From assembly GCF_009659625.1 (NCBI RefSeq), contig NZ_VOIW01000006.1, positions 372,001-436,000 on the forward strand: 64,000 bases of DNA, written 5' to 3'. The stretch's first letter is position 1. Every line of letters starts with the position of its first letter. Below the pieces are notes generated by a model. It was not told the DNA's origin and ran no database searches. It saw only the letters and a list, made by a program, of their open reading frames with translations. This stretch comes from Pseudomonas haemolytica. GTDB taxonomy: Bacteria > Pseudomonadota > Gammaproteobacteria > Pseudomonadales > Pseudomonadaceae. Below are positions 36,003-44,011 of the stretch, one piece after another. Both the position numbers and the translations under genes were made by a program.

Positions 36003-37181
36003 TCAGCTCCGGCGTGCGTGCAGGACCGAGGCGTAGTTGGCCACCGCCATGCCGCCCATGTTGAACACCAGGCCGAACTCAGGGTTGGGCACCGCCAGGC
36101 CTATCGGCTCACCGGTCAATTGCCGGAACGCCAGGGCATGCATCGATACCCCTGTGGCGCCCACCGGATGCCCCTTGGCCTTGAGCCCGCCGGAGAGGTT
36201 CACCGGCAAGCGCCCGCCGGCGCGCACCACGCCGCTGTCGAGCACCCGGTGCCCCTCGCCCTTGGGCGCCAGGCCCATGGCTTCGTAGATCAGCAATTCG
36301 GCGATGGTGAAACAGTCGTGCACCTCGGCGAAACTCAGGTCGGCCAGGGTGATGTTCGCGCCGCGCAACGCCGAGTGAATCGCCCGCTGCGGGCCCTCAA
36401 AGGCGAGGATGTCGCGCTGGGCAATGGGTAACATGTCGTTGACCTGAGTCAGCGCACGGATCTGCACGTCGCGGCGAAACGCCCGCGCCCGCTTGGGCGA
36501 CGCCAGGATGATAGCGGCGGCACCGTCGCTGATCAGCGAGCAATCGGTCAGGCGCAGGGACTCGGCCACAAAGGGGTTGCTCTGGGACACGTTGTTGCAG
36601 TGCTCGAAATTCATCTCCCGATGCATCTGCGCCAGCGGGTTGGCCAGGGCGTTGGAGTGGTTCTTGGTGGCGATGGCTGCCATCGAACCCAGCGGGCAGT
36701 GGTAGCGCTCGGCATATTGGCGCGCAGCGCGGCCAAACAATTGCGGGAAACTCAGGCCGGCTTCGGCCGGGTCATTCTGGTAACCGGCACCGGCCAAGGC
36801 TTGGGTGACTGCGGCGGTGCTGGTGTGGGTCATTTTCTCGGCGCCTACCACCAGCACCAGTTCGGCGCTGCCGGAGAGAATCGCATTGACCCCCGCCAGG
36901 ATCGCCGCCGAGCCGGACGCGCAGGCGTTTTCGCAGCGAGTGGCGGGTTTGAAGCGCAGCCCGGGGTCGGCCTGCAACAGCAATGAGGCGGCAAACCCGT
37001 CGGGTACCAGCCCCGAGTTGAAATGGCCGAGGAACAACGCGTCGATTTGCGAAGCGTCAATCGCGGCGTCGCTCAAGGCTTCACGGGTGACCTGAACGAT
37101 CAGGTCTTCCAGCGTGGTGCCTTCCAGGCGACCGAAACGGGAGTGACCAGCGGCAACAATGGAGACGCAATCAGCAGGCAT
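36003..37181 (-). CDS. Thiolase-family acyltransferase (SCP-x-like)
   Basis: The 392-residue protein is read from ATG 37181 (MPADCVSIVAAGHSRFG); the TTG two codons earlier is less likely. It has the thiolase active-site Cys in CENACASGSAAI (about 88), the second-half FAEVHDCFTIAEL, and the His motif GGLKAKGHPVGATG. The final thiolase Cys region is replaced by FNMGGMAVANYA, as in SCP-x/PaaJ-unlike thiolases that do not form a classical acetoacetyl-CoA thiolase. Together with the ligase and transporter it probably shortens an imported acid. The PAS-LuxR gene is divergent from it. Confidence 0.87.
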   Translation of the reverse strand: MPADCVSIVAAGHSRFGRLEGTTLEDLIVQVTREALSDAAIDASQIDALFLGHFNSGLVPDGFAASLLLQADPGLRFKPATRCENACASGSAAILAGVNAILSGSAELVLVVGAEKMTHTSTAAVTQALAGAGYQNDPAEAGLSFPQLFGRAARQYAERYHCPLGSMAAIATKNHSNALANPLAQMHREMNFEHCNNVSQSNPFVAESLRLTDCSLISDGAAAIILASPKRARAFRRDVQIRALTQVNDMLPIAQRDILAFEGPQRAIHSALRGANITLADLSFAEVHDCFTIAELLIYEAMGLAPKGEGHRVLDSGVVRAGGRLPVNLSGGLKAKGHPVGATGVSMHALAFRQLTGEPIGLAVPNPEFGLVFNMGGMAVANYASVLHARRS

Positions 37182-37249
37182 AATCAATTTCTTCTGTTCT
37201 TGAGTCGGACTTTACTTACAATGACGCACCCCCGGTCGCCCGCCAATTC

Positions 37250-37272
37250 GTGTAACTACTTACACGGGTAAG
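37250..37272. promoter_or_regulatory. Overlapping inverted repeats between the thiolase operon and the PAS-LuxR gene
   Basis: GTGTAA-CTAC-TTACAC (37250-37265) overlaps CTTAC-ACGG-GTAAG (37259-37272), and a further TACTTACA lies at about 37212. The cluster sits in the 129-base divergent region and could be the operator of the PAS-LuxR regulator. This is inference. Confidence 0.45.
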
Positions 37273-37310
37273 TAGCGCACCAGGGAATGAACAACGAGGC
37301 AGGATGCCCC

Positions 37311-37883
37311 ATGAACGCGCTAGCCCAACAATTCCAAAACCTCGAACGCCTGGCGTTCAAGCTGTCCCCTGCCCCGCAGATCGTCACCAGCGACCGCGTG
37401 ATACTCGACTGCAACGACGCTTTCCTGAAGCTGTTCGGCTATACACGCCAGGCACTGGTCAATCAATTGACCCTGCTGATCTACCCTTCCCAGGCCGACT
37501 ACCACGCCATCGGCAAGCGCAGCCATGACTGGTTGCTCGACAGCGACAACGGCTTTTATTCCGATGAGCGCTTCATGCAGCACCACAATGGCGAAGTGTT
37601 CTGGGCCAAGTCCCACGGCTACACCCTCACCCCCAACGACCCGTTCAAGTTGATGATCTGGCACTTCGAACGCCTGGATCGCATGCACCAGGGCACCGGC
37701 GACCTCACGCCCCGGGAGCGGGAAATCGCCATGCACATCGTCAATGGCTTCAAATCCAAGGAAATCGCCCTGCGCCTGGCGATCTCCCACCGAACGGTGG
37801 AAGTGCACCGGGCGCGGCTGATGAAGAAGCTGCAGGCCAAGACCGTGGTGGAGTTGGTGTCGAAGATCATTATGGTGGCCTGA
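37311..37883 (+). CDS. PAS-LuxR transcriptional regulator
   Basis: I chose ATG 37311 (MNALAQQFQN) because AGGA lies six bases upstream; the ATG at 37287 follows its purine stretch with no spacing. The 190-residue protein has an N-terminal PAS domain (about 12-110: KLSPAPQIVTSDRVILDCND, FLKLFGYTRQALV) and a LuxR/FixJ helix-turn-helix (about 130-188: DLTPREREIAMHIVNGFKSKEI, SHRTVEVHRARLMKKL). There is no receiver domain. It is divergent from the thiolase operon and is the obvious candidate regulator of it, with the PAS domain sensing a metabolite. Confidence 0.88.
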   Translation: MNALAQQFQNLERLAFKLSPAPQIVTSDRVILDCNDAFLKLFGYTRQALVNQLTLLIYPSQADYHAIGKRSHDWLLDSDNGFYSDERFMQHHNGEVFWAKSHGYTLTPNDPFKLMIWHFERLDRMHQGTGDLTPREREIAMHIVNGFKSKEIALRLAISHRTVEVHRARLMKKLQAKTVVELVSKIIMVA

Positions 37884-37933
37884 CGGGCGGTCGTTGGATT
37901 GACTCCAAGTCACGCCCGGCGTATTCGGGGGCG

Positions 37934-37966
37934 TTGACAGTTTTTTCATATGTGCGCGGCTATGCT
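37934..37966 (+). promoter_or_regulatory. Possible promoter for the mntP riboswitch transcript
   Basis: TTGACA (37934-37939) and TATGCT (37961-37966) stand just before the riboswitch. The 21-base spacer is too long for a standard sigma-70 promoter; GGCTAT at 37958 would give 18. Confidence 0.35.
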
Positions 37967-37973
37967 GACGCCC

Positions 37974-38115
37974 TTCGTTGGGGAGTAACCGGCTTCTGAC
38001 CCGCTCAGAAGCGTTCGTATCAACATATTCGGCAACCTGCCGTGGTACGAACACCGTTGTGGTTGGTGAGACCAGCGACACAGCCATGCCGGTAGTCGGG
38101 CGTGTGGCGGTGTCG
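37974..38115 (+). ncRNA. yybP-ykoY manganese riboswitch
   Basis: The leader has the conserved parts of this class in order: GGGGAGTAAC, a first hairpin (GGCTTCTGA...CAGAAGC), a middle region with CAACCTGCCG, a pairing of TTCGTA with TACGAA, and the closing GGTGAGACCAG. Downstream, GCGACAC (38076) can pair with GTGTCGT near 38110, probably the expression platform. These riboswitches bind Mn2+ and raise expression of mntP-type exporters, and the next gene is mntP. The class fits the context exactly. Confidence 0.9.
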
Positions 38116-38147
38116 TTGACTCATACAGCCCGACTGGAAGCCTTACC

Positions 38148-38711
38148 GTGAACCCCATTTCCTTGATTCTCCTGGCCTTGGCCATGTCCACGGACGCCTT
38201 TGCAGCGGCCATCGGCAAAGGCTCCAGCCTGCATAAACCACGCTTGACCGAAGCCCTGCGCGCCGGCCTGATCTTTGGTGTGATCGAAGCCATCACGCCC
38301 ATGATCGGCTGGGCCATCGGCCACGCGGCCACCCGCTGGGTGGAAAACTGGGACCACTGGATTGCCTTCACTCTGCTGGTCGGGTTGGGTTTGCATATGA
38401 TCTGGAACGGGCTCAAGGCCGAGGATGAGGAAGAAGAAAAACCCACACAGCACTCCTTCATGATCCTGGCGGTGACGGCATTTGCCACCAGCATTGATGC
38501 AATGGCCGTAGGCGTGGGCCTGGCGTTTGTCGACGTGAATATCCTGCTGGCCTCGGCGGCAATTGGCCTGGCGACGATGACCATGGTGACCATTGGCATG
38601 ATGCTTGGCCGGGTGCTGGGCACGGTGGTGGGCAAGCGTGCGGAGATGGTCGGTGGCGTAGTGTTGATGCTGGTGGGAGCGACGATTCTGTACGAGCATC
38701 TTTCGGTCTGA
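38148..38711 (+). CDS. mntP: Manganese efflux pump MntP
   Basis: This 187-residue inner-membrane exporter starts at GTG 38148 (MNPISLILLALAMSTDAFAAAIGKG). It has two DUF204 repeats with the conserved acidic signature: MSTDAFAAAIG (about 14) and TSIDAMAVGVGLAF (about 113), joined by an acidic loop (AEDEEEEKP). Six membrane segments can be drawn. It prevents manganese intoxication and is controlled by the riboswitch upstream. Confidence 0.95.
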   Translation: MNPISLILLALAMSTDAFAAAIGKGSSLHKPRLTEALRAGLIFGVIEAITPMIGWAIGHAATRWVENWDHWIAFTLLVGLGLHMIWNGLKAEDEEEEKPTQHSFMILAVTAFATSIDAMAVGVGLAFVDVNILLASAAIGLATMTMVTIGMMLGRVLGTVVGKRAEMVGGVVLMLVGATILYEHLSV

Positions 38712-38776
38712 AGCACACAAAGAATCATGTGTGTGGCTTGCCTGCGATGGCAGCCTGACAGCCCACCAGAATGCTG

Positions 38777-38833
38777 GGGGTTTTGACCGAGTACATATCC
38801 GTTGCTGCGGTAACGGATATGTACTCGGTTTGT
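38777..38833. repeat. Terminal-repeat-only version of the composite element
   Basis: Only the two ends of the composite element are present, back to back: ACCGAGTACATATCCGTT, an 8-base loop (GCTGCGGT), then AACGGATATGTACTCGGT. The 18-bp arms are perfectly paired. It lies between the converging mntP and alcohol dehydrogenase genes and could act as a transcriptional barrier, though no T-run follows. It looks like a core unit or an internal-deletion remnant. Confidence 0.85.
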
Positions 38834-38860
38834 ACCGGGGCAAGCCCCATTACGGCATTA

Positions 38861-39928
38861 TCAGGCCGCGTGATGTTCCTGCTTCAAGCTGTCCATATCG
38901 ATCACGAAGCGATACTTCACATCGCCCTTGAGCATGCGCTCATACGCCTCATTGATGTTCTGGATATCGATCATCTCCACATCCGAGACAATCCCATGCT
39001 GGGCGCAGAAGTCCAGCATCTCCTGGGTTTCCTGGATGCCGCCGATCAGCGAGCCAGCCAGGCTGCGGCGCTTGAAGATCAGGTTGAACACCGTGGGCGA
39101 CGGGTGCGGGCTGTCGGGGGCGCCGACCAGGGTCATGGTGCCGTCACGCTTGAGCAGGTTGAGGAAGGCATCCAGGTTATGCGGCGCGGCCACGGTGTTG
39201 AGGATGAAGTCCAGGCTGTTGGCGACCTTGGCCATTTCGTCCGGGTTCTTCGACACCACCACCTGGTCGGCGCCCAGACGCAGGCCGTCTTCGCGTTTGT
39301 TCGGGGAGGTGGTGAACAACGTCACGTGGGCGCCCATGGCGTGGGCAATCTTGACCGCCATATGGCCGAGCCCGCCTAAGCCAACCACACCGACTTTCTT
39401 GCCAGGGCCGACCTTCCAGTGGTGCAGCGGCGAGTAGGTGGTGATGCCGGCGCACAGCAACGGCGCCACCGCCGCCAGGTTCGAGTCGTCATGGGAGATG
39501 CGCAGCACGAACTGCTCCTTGACCACGATGTTGTCCGAATAGCCGCCGAAGGTGTTTTCGCCGCCGAACATCGGGCCGTTATAAGTACCGGTAAAGCCGT
39601 TCTCGCAATACTGCTCCTCGCCCTCGGCGCAGGATGAACACTGCTGGCAGCTGTCGACCATGCAGCCGACACCGGCCAGGTCGCCAACCTTGAATTTCTT
39701 CACATTGGCGCCGACCGCCGTCACCCGCCCGACGATCTCATGGCCAGGCACTGAAGGATATAGGGTGTTGTTCCACTCGTTGCGCACGGTGTGCAGGTCG
39801 GAGTGGCACACACCGCAATAAAGAATGTCGATCTGCACATCGTCAGCCCCCGGCGTGCGGCGCTCGAAGGTGTAGGGCTTGAGGGCGTCCTTGGCGTTCT
39901 GGGCGGCGTAGCTGTAAGTCTTGGCCAT
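38861..39928 (-). CDS. Zinc-dependent NAD(P)-linked alcohol dehydrogenase (YahK/CAD-type)
   Basis: The 355-residue protein is read from ATG 39928 (MAKTYSYAAQNAK), with AGGTG six bases upstream. It belongs to the medium-chain dehydrogenases. Catalytic zinc ligands are in CGVCHSDLHT and the GHEIVG motif, structural zinc ligands in CMVDSCQQCSSCAEGEEQYC, and the nucleotide-binding loop is GVVGLGGLGHMAVKIA. YahK/CAD enzymes reduce a wide range of aldehydes with NADPH. Monocistronic and divergent from the esterase. Confidence 0.92.
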   Translation of the reverse strand: MAKTYSYAAQNAKDALKPYTFERRTPGADDVQIDILYCGVCHSDLHTVRNEWNNTLYPSVPGHEIVGRVTAVGANVKKFKVGDLAGVGCMVDSCQQCSSCAEGEEQYCENGFTGTYNGPMFGGENTFGGYSDNIVVKEQFVLRISHDDSNLAAVAPLLCAGITTYSPLHHWKVGPGKKVGVVGLGGLGHMAVKIAHAMGAHVTLFTTSPNKREDGLRLGADQVVVSKNPDEMAKVANSLDFILNTVAAPHNLDAFLNLLKRDGTMTLVGAPDSPHPSPTVFNLIFKRRSLAGSLIGGIQETQEMLDFCAQHGIVSDVEMIDIQNINEAYERMLKGDVKYRFVIDMDSLKQEHHAA

Positions 39929-40077
39929 TTGGTTCACCTGTTGATCTGACGTTGGAGGTCAGTGGACCAGCATAGACGCTGAACCGTTCAACCGAGCACA
40001 CCCGTACAAGCCCTTCGTCCGGTTTATCGCGAGAGTGGGCTAGAGTCTTTCAGCCCCCTCAATCAGGAGTTTTTTAC

Positions 40078-40896
40078 ATGAGCACTTTTGTTGCCAAAGA
40101 CGGTACCCAGATCTACTTCAAGGACTGGGGCAGCGGTAAGCCGGTCCTGTTCAGCCATGGCTGGCCGTTGGATGCGGACATGTGGGAGTACCAGATGCAA
40201 TACCTGAGCAGCCGCGGCTTTCGCACCATTGCGTTCGACCGCCGTGGCTTTGGCCGCTCGGACCAGCCCTGGACCGGTAACGACTACAACACCTTCGCCG
40301 ACGATATCGCGCAGTTGATCGAACACCTGGACCTGCAGGACGTAATCCTGGTGGGCTTCTCCATGGGTGGAGGTGATGTGGCGCGCTATATCGCCCGCCA
40401 TGGCAGCGCCCGTGTCGCCGGCCTGGTACTGCTGGGCGCGGTGACGCCGATATTCGGCCAGAAACCCGATTACCCCCAAGGCGTACCCGCCGATGTCTTC
40501 GATGGCATCAAGGCTGGCCTGTTGAAAGATCGCGCGCAATTCATCAGCGATTTCAACACGCCGTTCTTCGGCCTCAACAAGGGCCAGGAAGTCTCGGAAG
40601 GCGTGCTCACCCAAACCCTGCAAATCGCCCTGCTCGCCTCGCTCAAATCGACGGTGGATTGCGTTACCGCGTTCTCCGAGACCGACTTCCGCCCGGACAT
40701 GGCCAGGATCGACGTGCCGACCCTGGTGATCCACGGCGACGGCGACCAAGTGGTACCGTTCGAGACCACCGGCAAAGTCGCGGCCGAGATGATCAAGGGC
40801 GCCGACTTGAAGGTATACAAGGATGCCCCCCATGGCTTTGCGGCGACCCACACCCAACAGCTGAATGAAGACCTTCTGGCGTTCCTGAACCGTTGA
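40078..40896 (+). CDS. Alpha/beta-hydrolase, aryl esterase/perhydrolase PFE-like
   Basis: The 272-residue protein has the length of P. fluorescens esterase PFE and, as I recall that sequence, a nearly identical beginning (MSTFVAKDGTQIYFKDWGSG). The nucleophile Ser95 is in GFSMGG, the acid Asp in VIHGDGDQ and the His in KDAPHGF. The oxyanion motif is SHGWP. Members of this group hydrolyse aryl and short-chain esters and show cofactor-free haloperoxidase (perhydrolase) activity. RBS AGGAG. Monocistronic, with its own terminator. Confidence 0.93.
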   Translation: MSTFVAKDGTQIYFKDWGSGKPVLFSHGWPLDADMWEYQMQYLSSRGFRTIAFDRRGFGRSDQPWTGNDYNTFADDIAQLIEHLDLQDVILVGFSMGGGDVARYIARHGSARVAGLVLLGAVTPIFGQKPDYPQGVPADVFDGIKAGLLKDRAQFISDFNTPFFGLNKGQEVSEGVLTQTLQIALLASLKSTVDCVTAFSETDFRPDMARIDVPTLVIHGDGDQVVPFETTGKVAAEMIKGADLKVYKDAPHGFAATHTQQLNEDLLAFLNR

Positions 40897-40903
40897 ACTG
40901 TGT

Positions 40904-40929
40904 GGCCGGAACTCTCCGGCCTTTTTTTT
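40904..40929 (+). terminator. Rho-independent terminator after the esterase gene
   Basis: A stem GGCCGGA / TCCGGCC with a 4-base loop is followed by eight T residues, 8 bases past the stop codon. Confidence 0.93.
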
Positions 40930-41032
40930 CGATGGGCGCCGACATCTCGCTGTAGCCGCGTATGATCGTGCTGAACTGCCGACCACTGGCCACGGTCCCA
41001 CCCCATACGCTCATCGCTACAGGAACTCACCC

Positions 41033-42031
41033 ATGACGCTTCCCCAAGAAATGACCCTGATCGAAATCACTACCCCTGGTGGCCCCGACGTTCTGCAGCC
41101 ACGGCGAGCAGACGTGCCGGTGGCCGGGCCTGGTGAAATCCTGATTCGCGTGCACGCCGCCGGGGTCAACCGCCCCGACGCCCTGCAACGCGCCGGCAAG
41201 TACCCGATGAAACCCGGCATGAGCCCGATTCCCGGGCTGGAAGTCGCTGGTGAAGTGGTGTCACTGGGCAGCGGTGTGACCGAATACAGCCTGGGCGACA
41301 AGGTCTGTGCCCTGACCAATGGCGGTGGCTATGCACAGTTTTGTGCGGTGCCGGCCAGCCAGGCGCTGCCGATCCCGCAAGGTATGGATTGGATTCAAGC
41401 CGCTGCCGTGCCGGAGACTTTCTTCACCGTCTGGGCCAACCTGTTCGGCCTGGGCGGTGCGCACAAAGGCCAGCGCGCCTTGATCCACGGCGGCACCAGT
41501 GGCATTGGCACGACCGCATTGATGCTCTGCCAGGAGTTCGGTATCCAGGCATTCGCCACTGCCGGCAGTGCAGACAAATGCGCAGCGATTGCCAGGCTGG
41601 GCGCCGAGCCGATCAACTACCGCGAGCAGGAATTTGCCGAGGTCATCGCCAAACAGACCGACGGCAAAGGCGTCAATGTGATCCTCGACATCATGGGTGC
41701 CTCGTACCTGAACAACAACCTCAAATCCCTGGGCATGGACGGCCACCTGGTAATGCTCGGCTTCCTCGGCGGCGGCAAGGCCCATGATGTCGACCTGCTG
41801 ACCATCCTCGCCAAACGCGCGGTGATCACCGGCTCGCTGCTGCGTGCCCGCACCCGCGAGGAAAAGGCTGCGATCGCCGAGCAACTGCGCGAATACGTAT
41901 GGCCGGTGCTGAGTGCCGGACGCTGCCTGCCGATCATCGACAAGGTCTACGCCTACACCGACGCCGCCCAGGCCCATGCGCGGATGGAAGGCGGGGATCA
42001 TATTGGCAAGATTGTGTTGCGGGTGGAGTGA
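41033..42031 (+). CDS. NAD(P)H quinone oxidoreductase (TP53I3/PIG3-type)
   Basis: The 332-residue medium-chain reductase has no zinc ligands. It has the family signatures VHAAGVNRPDALQRAGKYP (about 45) and GGTSGIGTTALMLCQEFG (about 150) and the middle AAAVPETFFTVWANLFGLGG. These enzymes reduce quinones and similar electrophiles with NADPH. It is followed by a REP palindrome and converges on the old yellow enzyme gene. Confidence 0.9.
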   Translation: MTLPQEMTLIEITTPGGPDVLQPRRADVPVAGPGEILIRVHAAGVNRPDALQRAGKYPMKPGMSPIPGLEVAGEVVSLGSGVTEYSLGDKVCALTNGGGYAQFCAVPASQALPIPQGMDWIQAAAVPETFFTVWANLFGLGGAHKGQRALIHGGTSGIGTTALMLCQEFGIQAFATAGSADKCAAIARLGAEPINYREQEFAEVIAKQTDGKGVNVILDIMGASYLNNNLKSLGMDGHLVMLGFLGGGKAHDVDLLTILAKRAVITGSLLRARTREEKAAIAEQLREYVWPVLSAGRCLPIIDKVYAYTDAAQAHARMEGGDHIGKIVLRVE

Positions 42032-42084
42032 GGCGCTTTCCTGATGCCTTGACAGCCGGCTTAGATGGGCGGTACTCGGTACAA

Positions 42085-42114
42085 ATGTGGGAGGGGGCTT
42101 GCCCCCTCCCACAT
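42085..42114. repeat. REP palindrome
   Basis: Perfect 14-bp arms ATGTGGGAGGGGGC / GCCCCCTCCCACAT separated by TT, the common P. fluorescens REP core. It lies between converging genes and could terminate transcription in both directions. Confidence 0.9.
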
Positions 42115-42124
42115 AGTGCGTGTG

Positions 42125-43255
42125 TCACTGTGGTTCGGCATACACCGGATAATCCACATACCCCGCCCGCGTCCCGCCATACAACCCTTCTGCCTTCAAC
42201 GCATTCAACGGCCAGCCATTGAAAATGCGCTGGGGCAGGTCCGGGTTGGCAATGAACGGTCGCCCGAACGCGATCAGGTCCGCCAGCCCTGCCTCTACCA
42301 GCCGAGCACCCCGCTCGGCGGTGTAGCGGCCGGCGTAGATGATCCTGCCGCTGAAGGTGCTGCGCACCGCCTGGCGGAAGGTCTCGGGCAGGTCGGGAGC
42401 GTTTTCCCAGTCGGCTTCGGCGATGGACACGTAAGCGATGCCCGACGCTTCCAGCACCTTGACCGCTTCGATATAGGTGTGGTGCGGGTCTTGCTCCACC
42501 AGGCCGATGTAGACGCGGTCCTGGTCCGTGCCACTGAACAGCGGCGAAAAGCGCACACCCAGGCGCTCCGGCCCGACCACCTTGCACACGGCTTCGACGA
42601 TCTCGCGCAACAAGCGCAGGCGATTCTCCAGCGAGCCGCCGTATTCATCTTCACGGATGTTGGAGTGAGCCGAGATGAACTGGTTAATCAGGTAGCCGTT
42701 GGCCGCGTGGATTTCCACGCCATCAAACCCGGCATCCAGCGCATTTCGCGCAGCCTGGGCGTACTGCCCGACCAGTTCTTCGATTTCCAGCGTGGCTAAT
42801 GCACGAGGTACGGGTGGTTGCACCAGCTCACCAACACCCGGGCCGGTTTCGATAAAGGCCTTGGCTTGCAACGCCGGCAGCGCCGAGGGTGCTACCGGGG
42901 CGGCACCACCGGGCTGTAAGGCGTTGTGGGATACACGCCCCACATGCCACAACTGGGCAAAGATCACCCCGCCCTCAGCGTGCACCGCCGCAGTGACCTT
43001 GCGCCAGCCGTCGATCTGCGCCGCAGAGTAGATACCCGGCGTCCAGGCGTAACCCTGGCCACGGGGCTCGATCTGCGTGCCCTCGCTGACCATGAAGCCG
43101 GCACTGGCACGCTGGCGGTAGTACTCGGCCATCAGGTCGGTGGCGATATCACCCGGCTGGGCACTGCGCTGGCGTGTAAGCGGCGGCAGCACAATGCGAT
43201 TGTTCAATCGGTGATGCCCCAGCTTTATCGGGGTATTCAAGATGCAGTCAGGCAT
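42125..43255 (-). CDS. nemA: Old yellow enzyme family alkene reductase (NemA-like)
   Basis: This FMN-dependent reductase acts on alpha,beta-unsaturated carbonyls, nitro compounds and maleimides. I prefer ATG 43255 (MPDCILNTPIKLGHHRL) because family members start just before the PIKLG strand; a GTG at 43288 with a good GGGAG is the alternative. Length is 376 residues. FMN and substrate residues are visible in NRIVLPPLTRQRS, FAQLWHVGRVSH, DGVEIHAANGYLINQFI, REDEYGGSLENRLR and LIAFGRPFIANPDLP. It is the last gene of the TetR / DJ-1 / OYE operon. Confidence 0.9.
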   Translation of the reverse strand: MPDCILNTPIKLGHHRLNNRIVLPPLTRQRSAQPGDIATDLMAEYYRQRASAGFMVSEGTQIEPRGQGYAWTPGIYSAAQIDGWRKVTAAVHAEGGVIFAQLWHVGRVSHNALQPGGAAPVAPSALPALQAKAFIETGPGVGELVQPPVPRALATLEIEELVGQYAQAARNALDAGFDGVEIHAANGYLINQFISAHSNIREDEYGGSLENRLRLLREIVEAVCKVVGPERLGVRFSPLFSGTDQDRVYIGLVEQDPHHTYIEAVKVLEASGIAYVSIAEADWENAPDLPETFRQAVRSTFSGRIIYAGRYTAERGARLVEAGLADLIAFGRPFIANPDLPQRIFNGWPLNALKAEGLYGGTRAGYVDYPVYAEPQ

Positions 43256-43289
43256 GGGGTAGTCCAAATTCAGAACGAACGAAAACACT

Positions 43290-43309
43290 GGCGACTCCCG
43301 GGAGTCGCC
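43290..43309. promoter_or_regulatory. 20-bp perfect palindrome before the OYE gene
   Basis: GGCGACTCCCGGGAGTCGCC has full twofold symmetry and lies between the DJ-1 stop and the OYE start. It may be an mRNA stem-loop tuning expression within the operon, or an operator. The GTG alternative start of the OYE gene would place it immediately upstream. Confidence 0.5.
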
Positions 43310-43333
43310 AAATGCGTACAGCAGTTGATTGAC

Positions 43334-44011
43334 TTAGGCGCTGAGTGTCAGCAGGGCCTTGGCCACTTCGCTGGAGCTGCCGGGGTTCTGCCCGGTCACC
43401 AGCAAGCCATCGACGATCACGAAAGACTGCCAGTCGGCGCCCTTCTCATACTTGCCGCCCAATTTCCTGAATTCATCTTCAATCAGGAATGGCACTACAT
43501 CGGTCAACTCCACCGCCGCTTCTTCCGAGTTGGAGAACCCGGTCACACGACGGCCCTTGATCAACGGCGCACCGTTGACCGCCTTGACGTGACGCAACGC
43601 ACCCGGGGCATGGCAGACAAAGCCAATGGGCTTGCCGGCTCGTTCGAACGACTCGATGAGCGCGATGGACACCGGCGACTCCGCCAAATCCCACAACGGG
43701 CCGTGGCCACCTGGGTAGAACACCGTGTCAAAGTCGGCGGCGTTGACCGAGTCCAGCTTGACGGTGTTGGCCAGTGCTTGCTGTGCAGCCGGGTCGGCGG
43801 CGAAACGACGGGTTTGTTCGGTCTGGAAGTCCGGCAGGTCGCTCACCGGGTCCAACGGCGGCTGGCCGCCGGCCGGAGAGGCCAGCACCACCTCGGCGCC
43901 GGCGTCCTTGAACGCGTAATAGGGCGCGGCAAATTCTTCCAGCCAGAAGCCGGTCTTGCGCCCGGTATCGCCAAGCTGGTCGTGAGAGGTCAGTACCATT
44001 AATACGTTCAT
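43334..44011 (-). CDS. DJ-1/PfpI superfamily protein (Hsp31/YhbO-like)
   Basis: The 225-residue protein is of the type-1 glutamine-amidotransferase-like class without amidotransferase function. Cys133 sits in the nucleophile elbow (GFVCHAPGAL), Glu25 in the GFWLEEF motif, and YPGGHGPLWDL is the family glycine loop. Relatives are glyoxalase III or deglycase-type detoxifiers of methylglyoxal, or chaperones. It overlaps the regulator by 4 bases (ATGA) and precedes the OYE gene, which suggests a role in electrophile defence. Confidence 0.88.
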   Translation of the reverse strand: MNVLMVLTSHDQLGDTGRKTGFWLEEFAAPYYAFKDAGAEVVLASPAGGQPPLDPVSDLPDFQTEQTRRFAADPAAQQALANTVKLDSVNAADFDTVFYPGGHGPLWDLAESPVSIALIESFERAGKPIGFVCHAPGALRHVKAVNGAPLIKGRRVTGFSNSEEAAVELTDVVPFLIEDEFRKLGGKYEKGADWQSFVIVDGLLVTGQNPGSSSEVAKALLTLSA

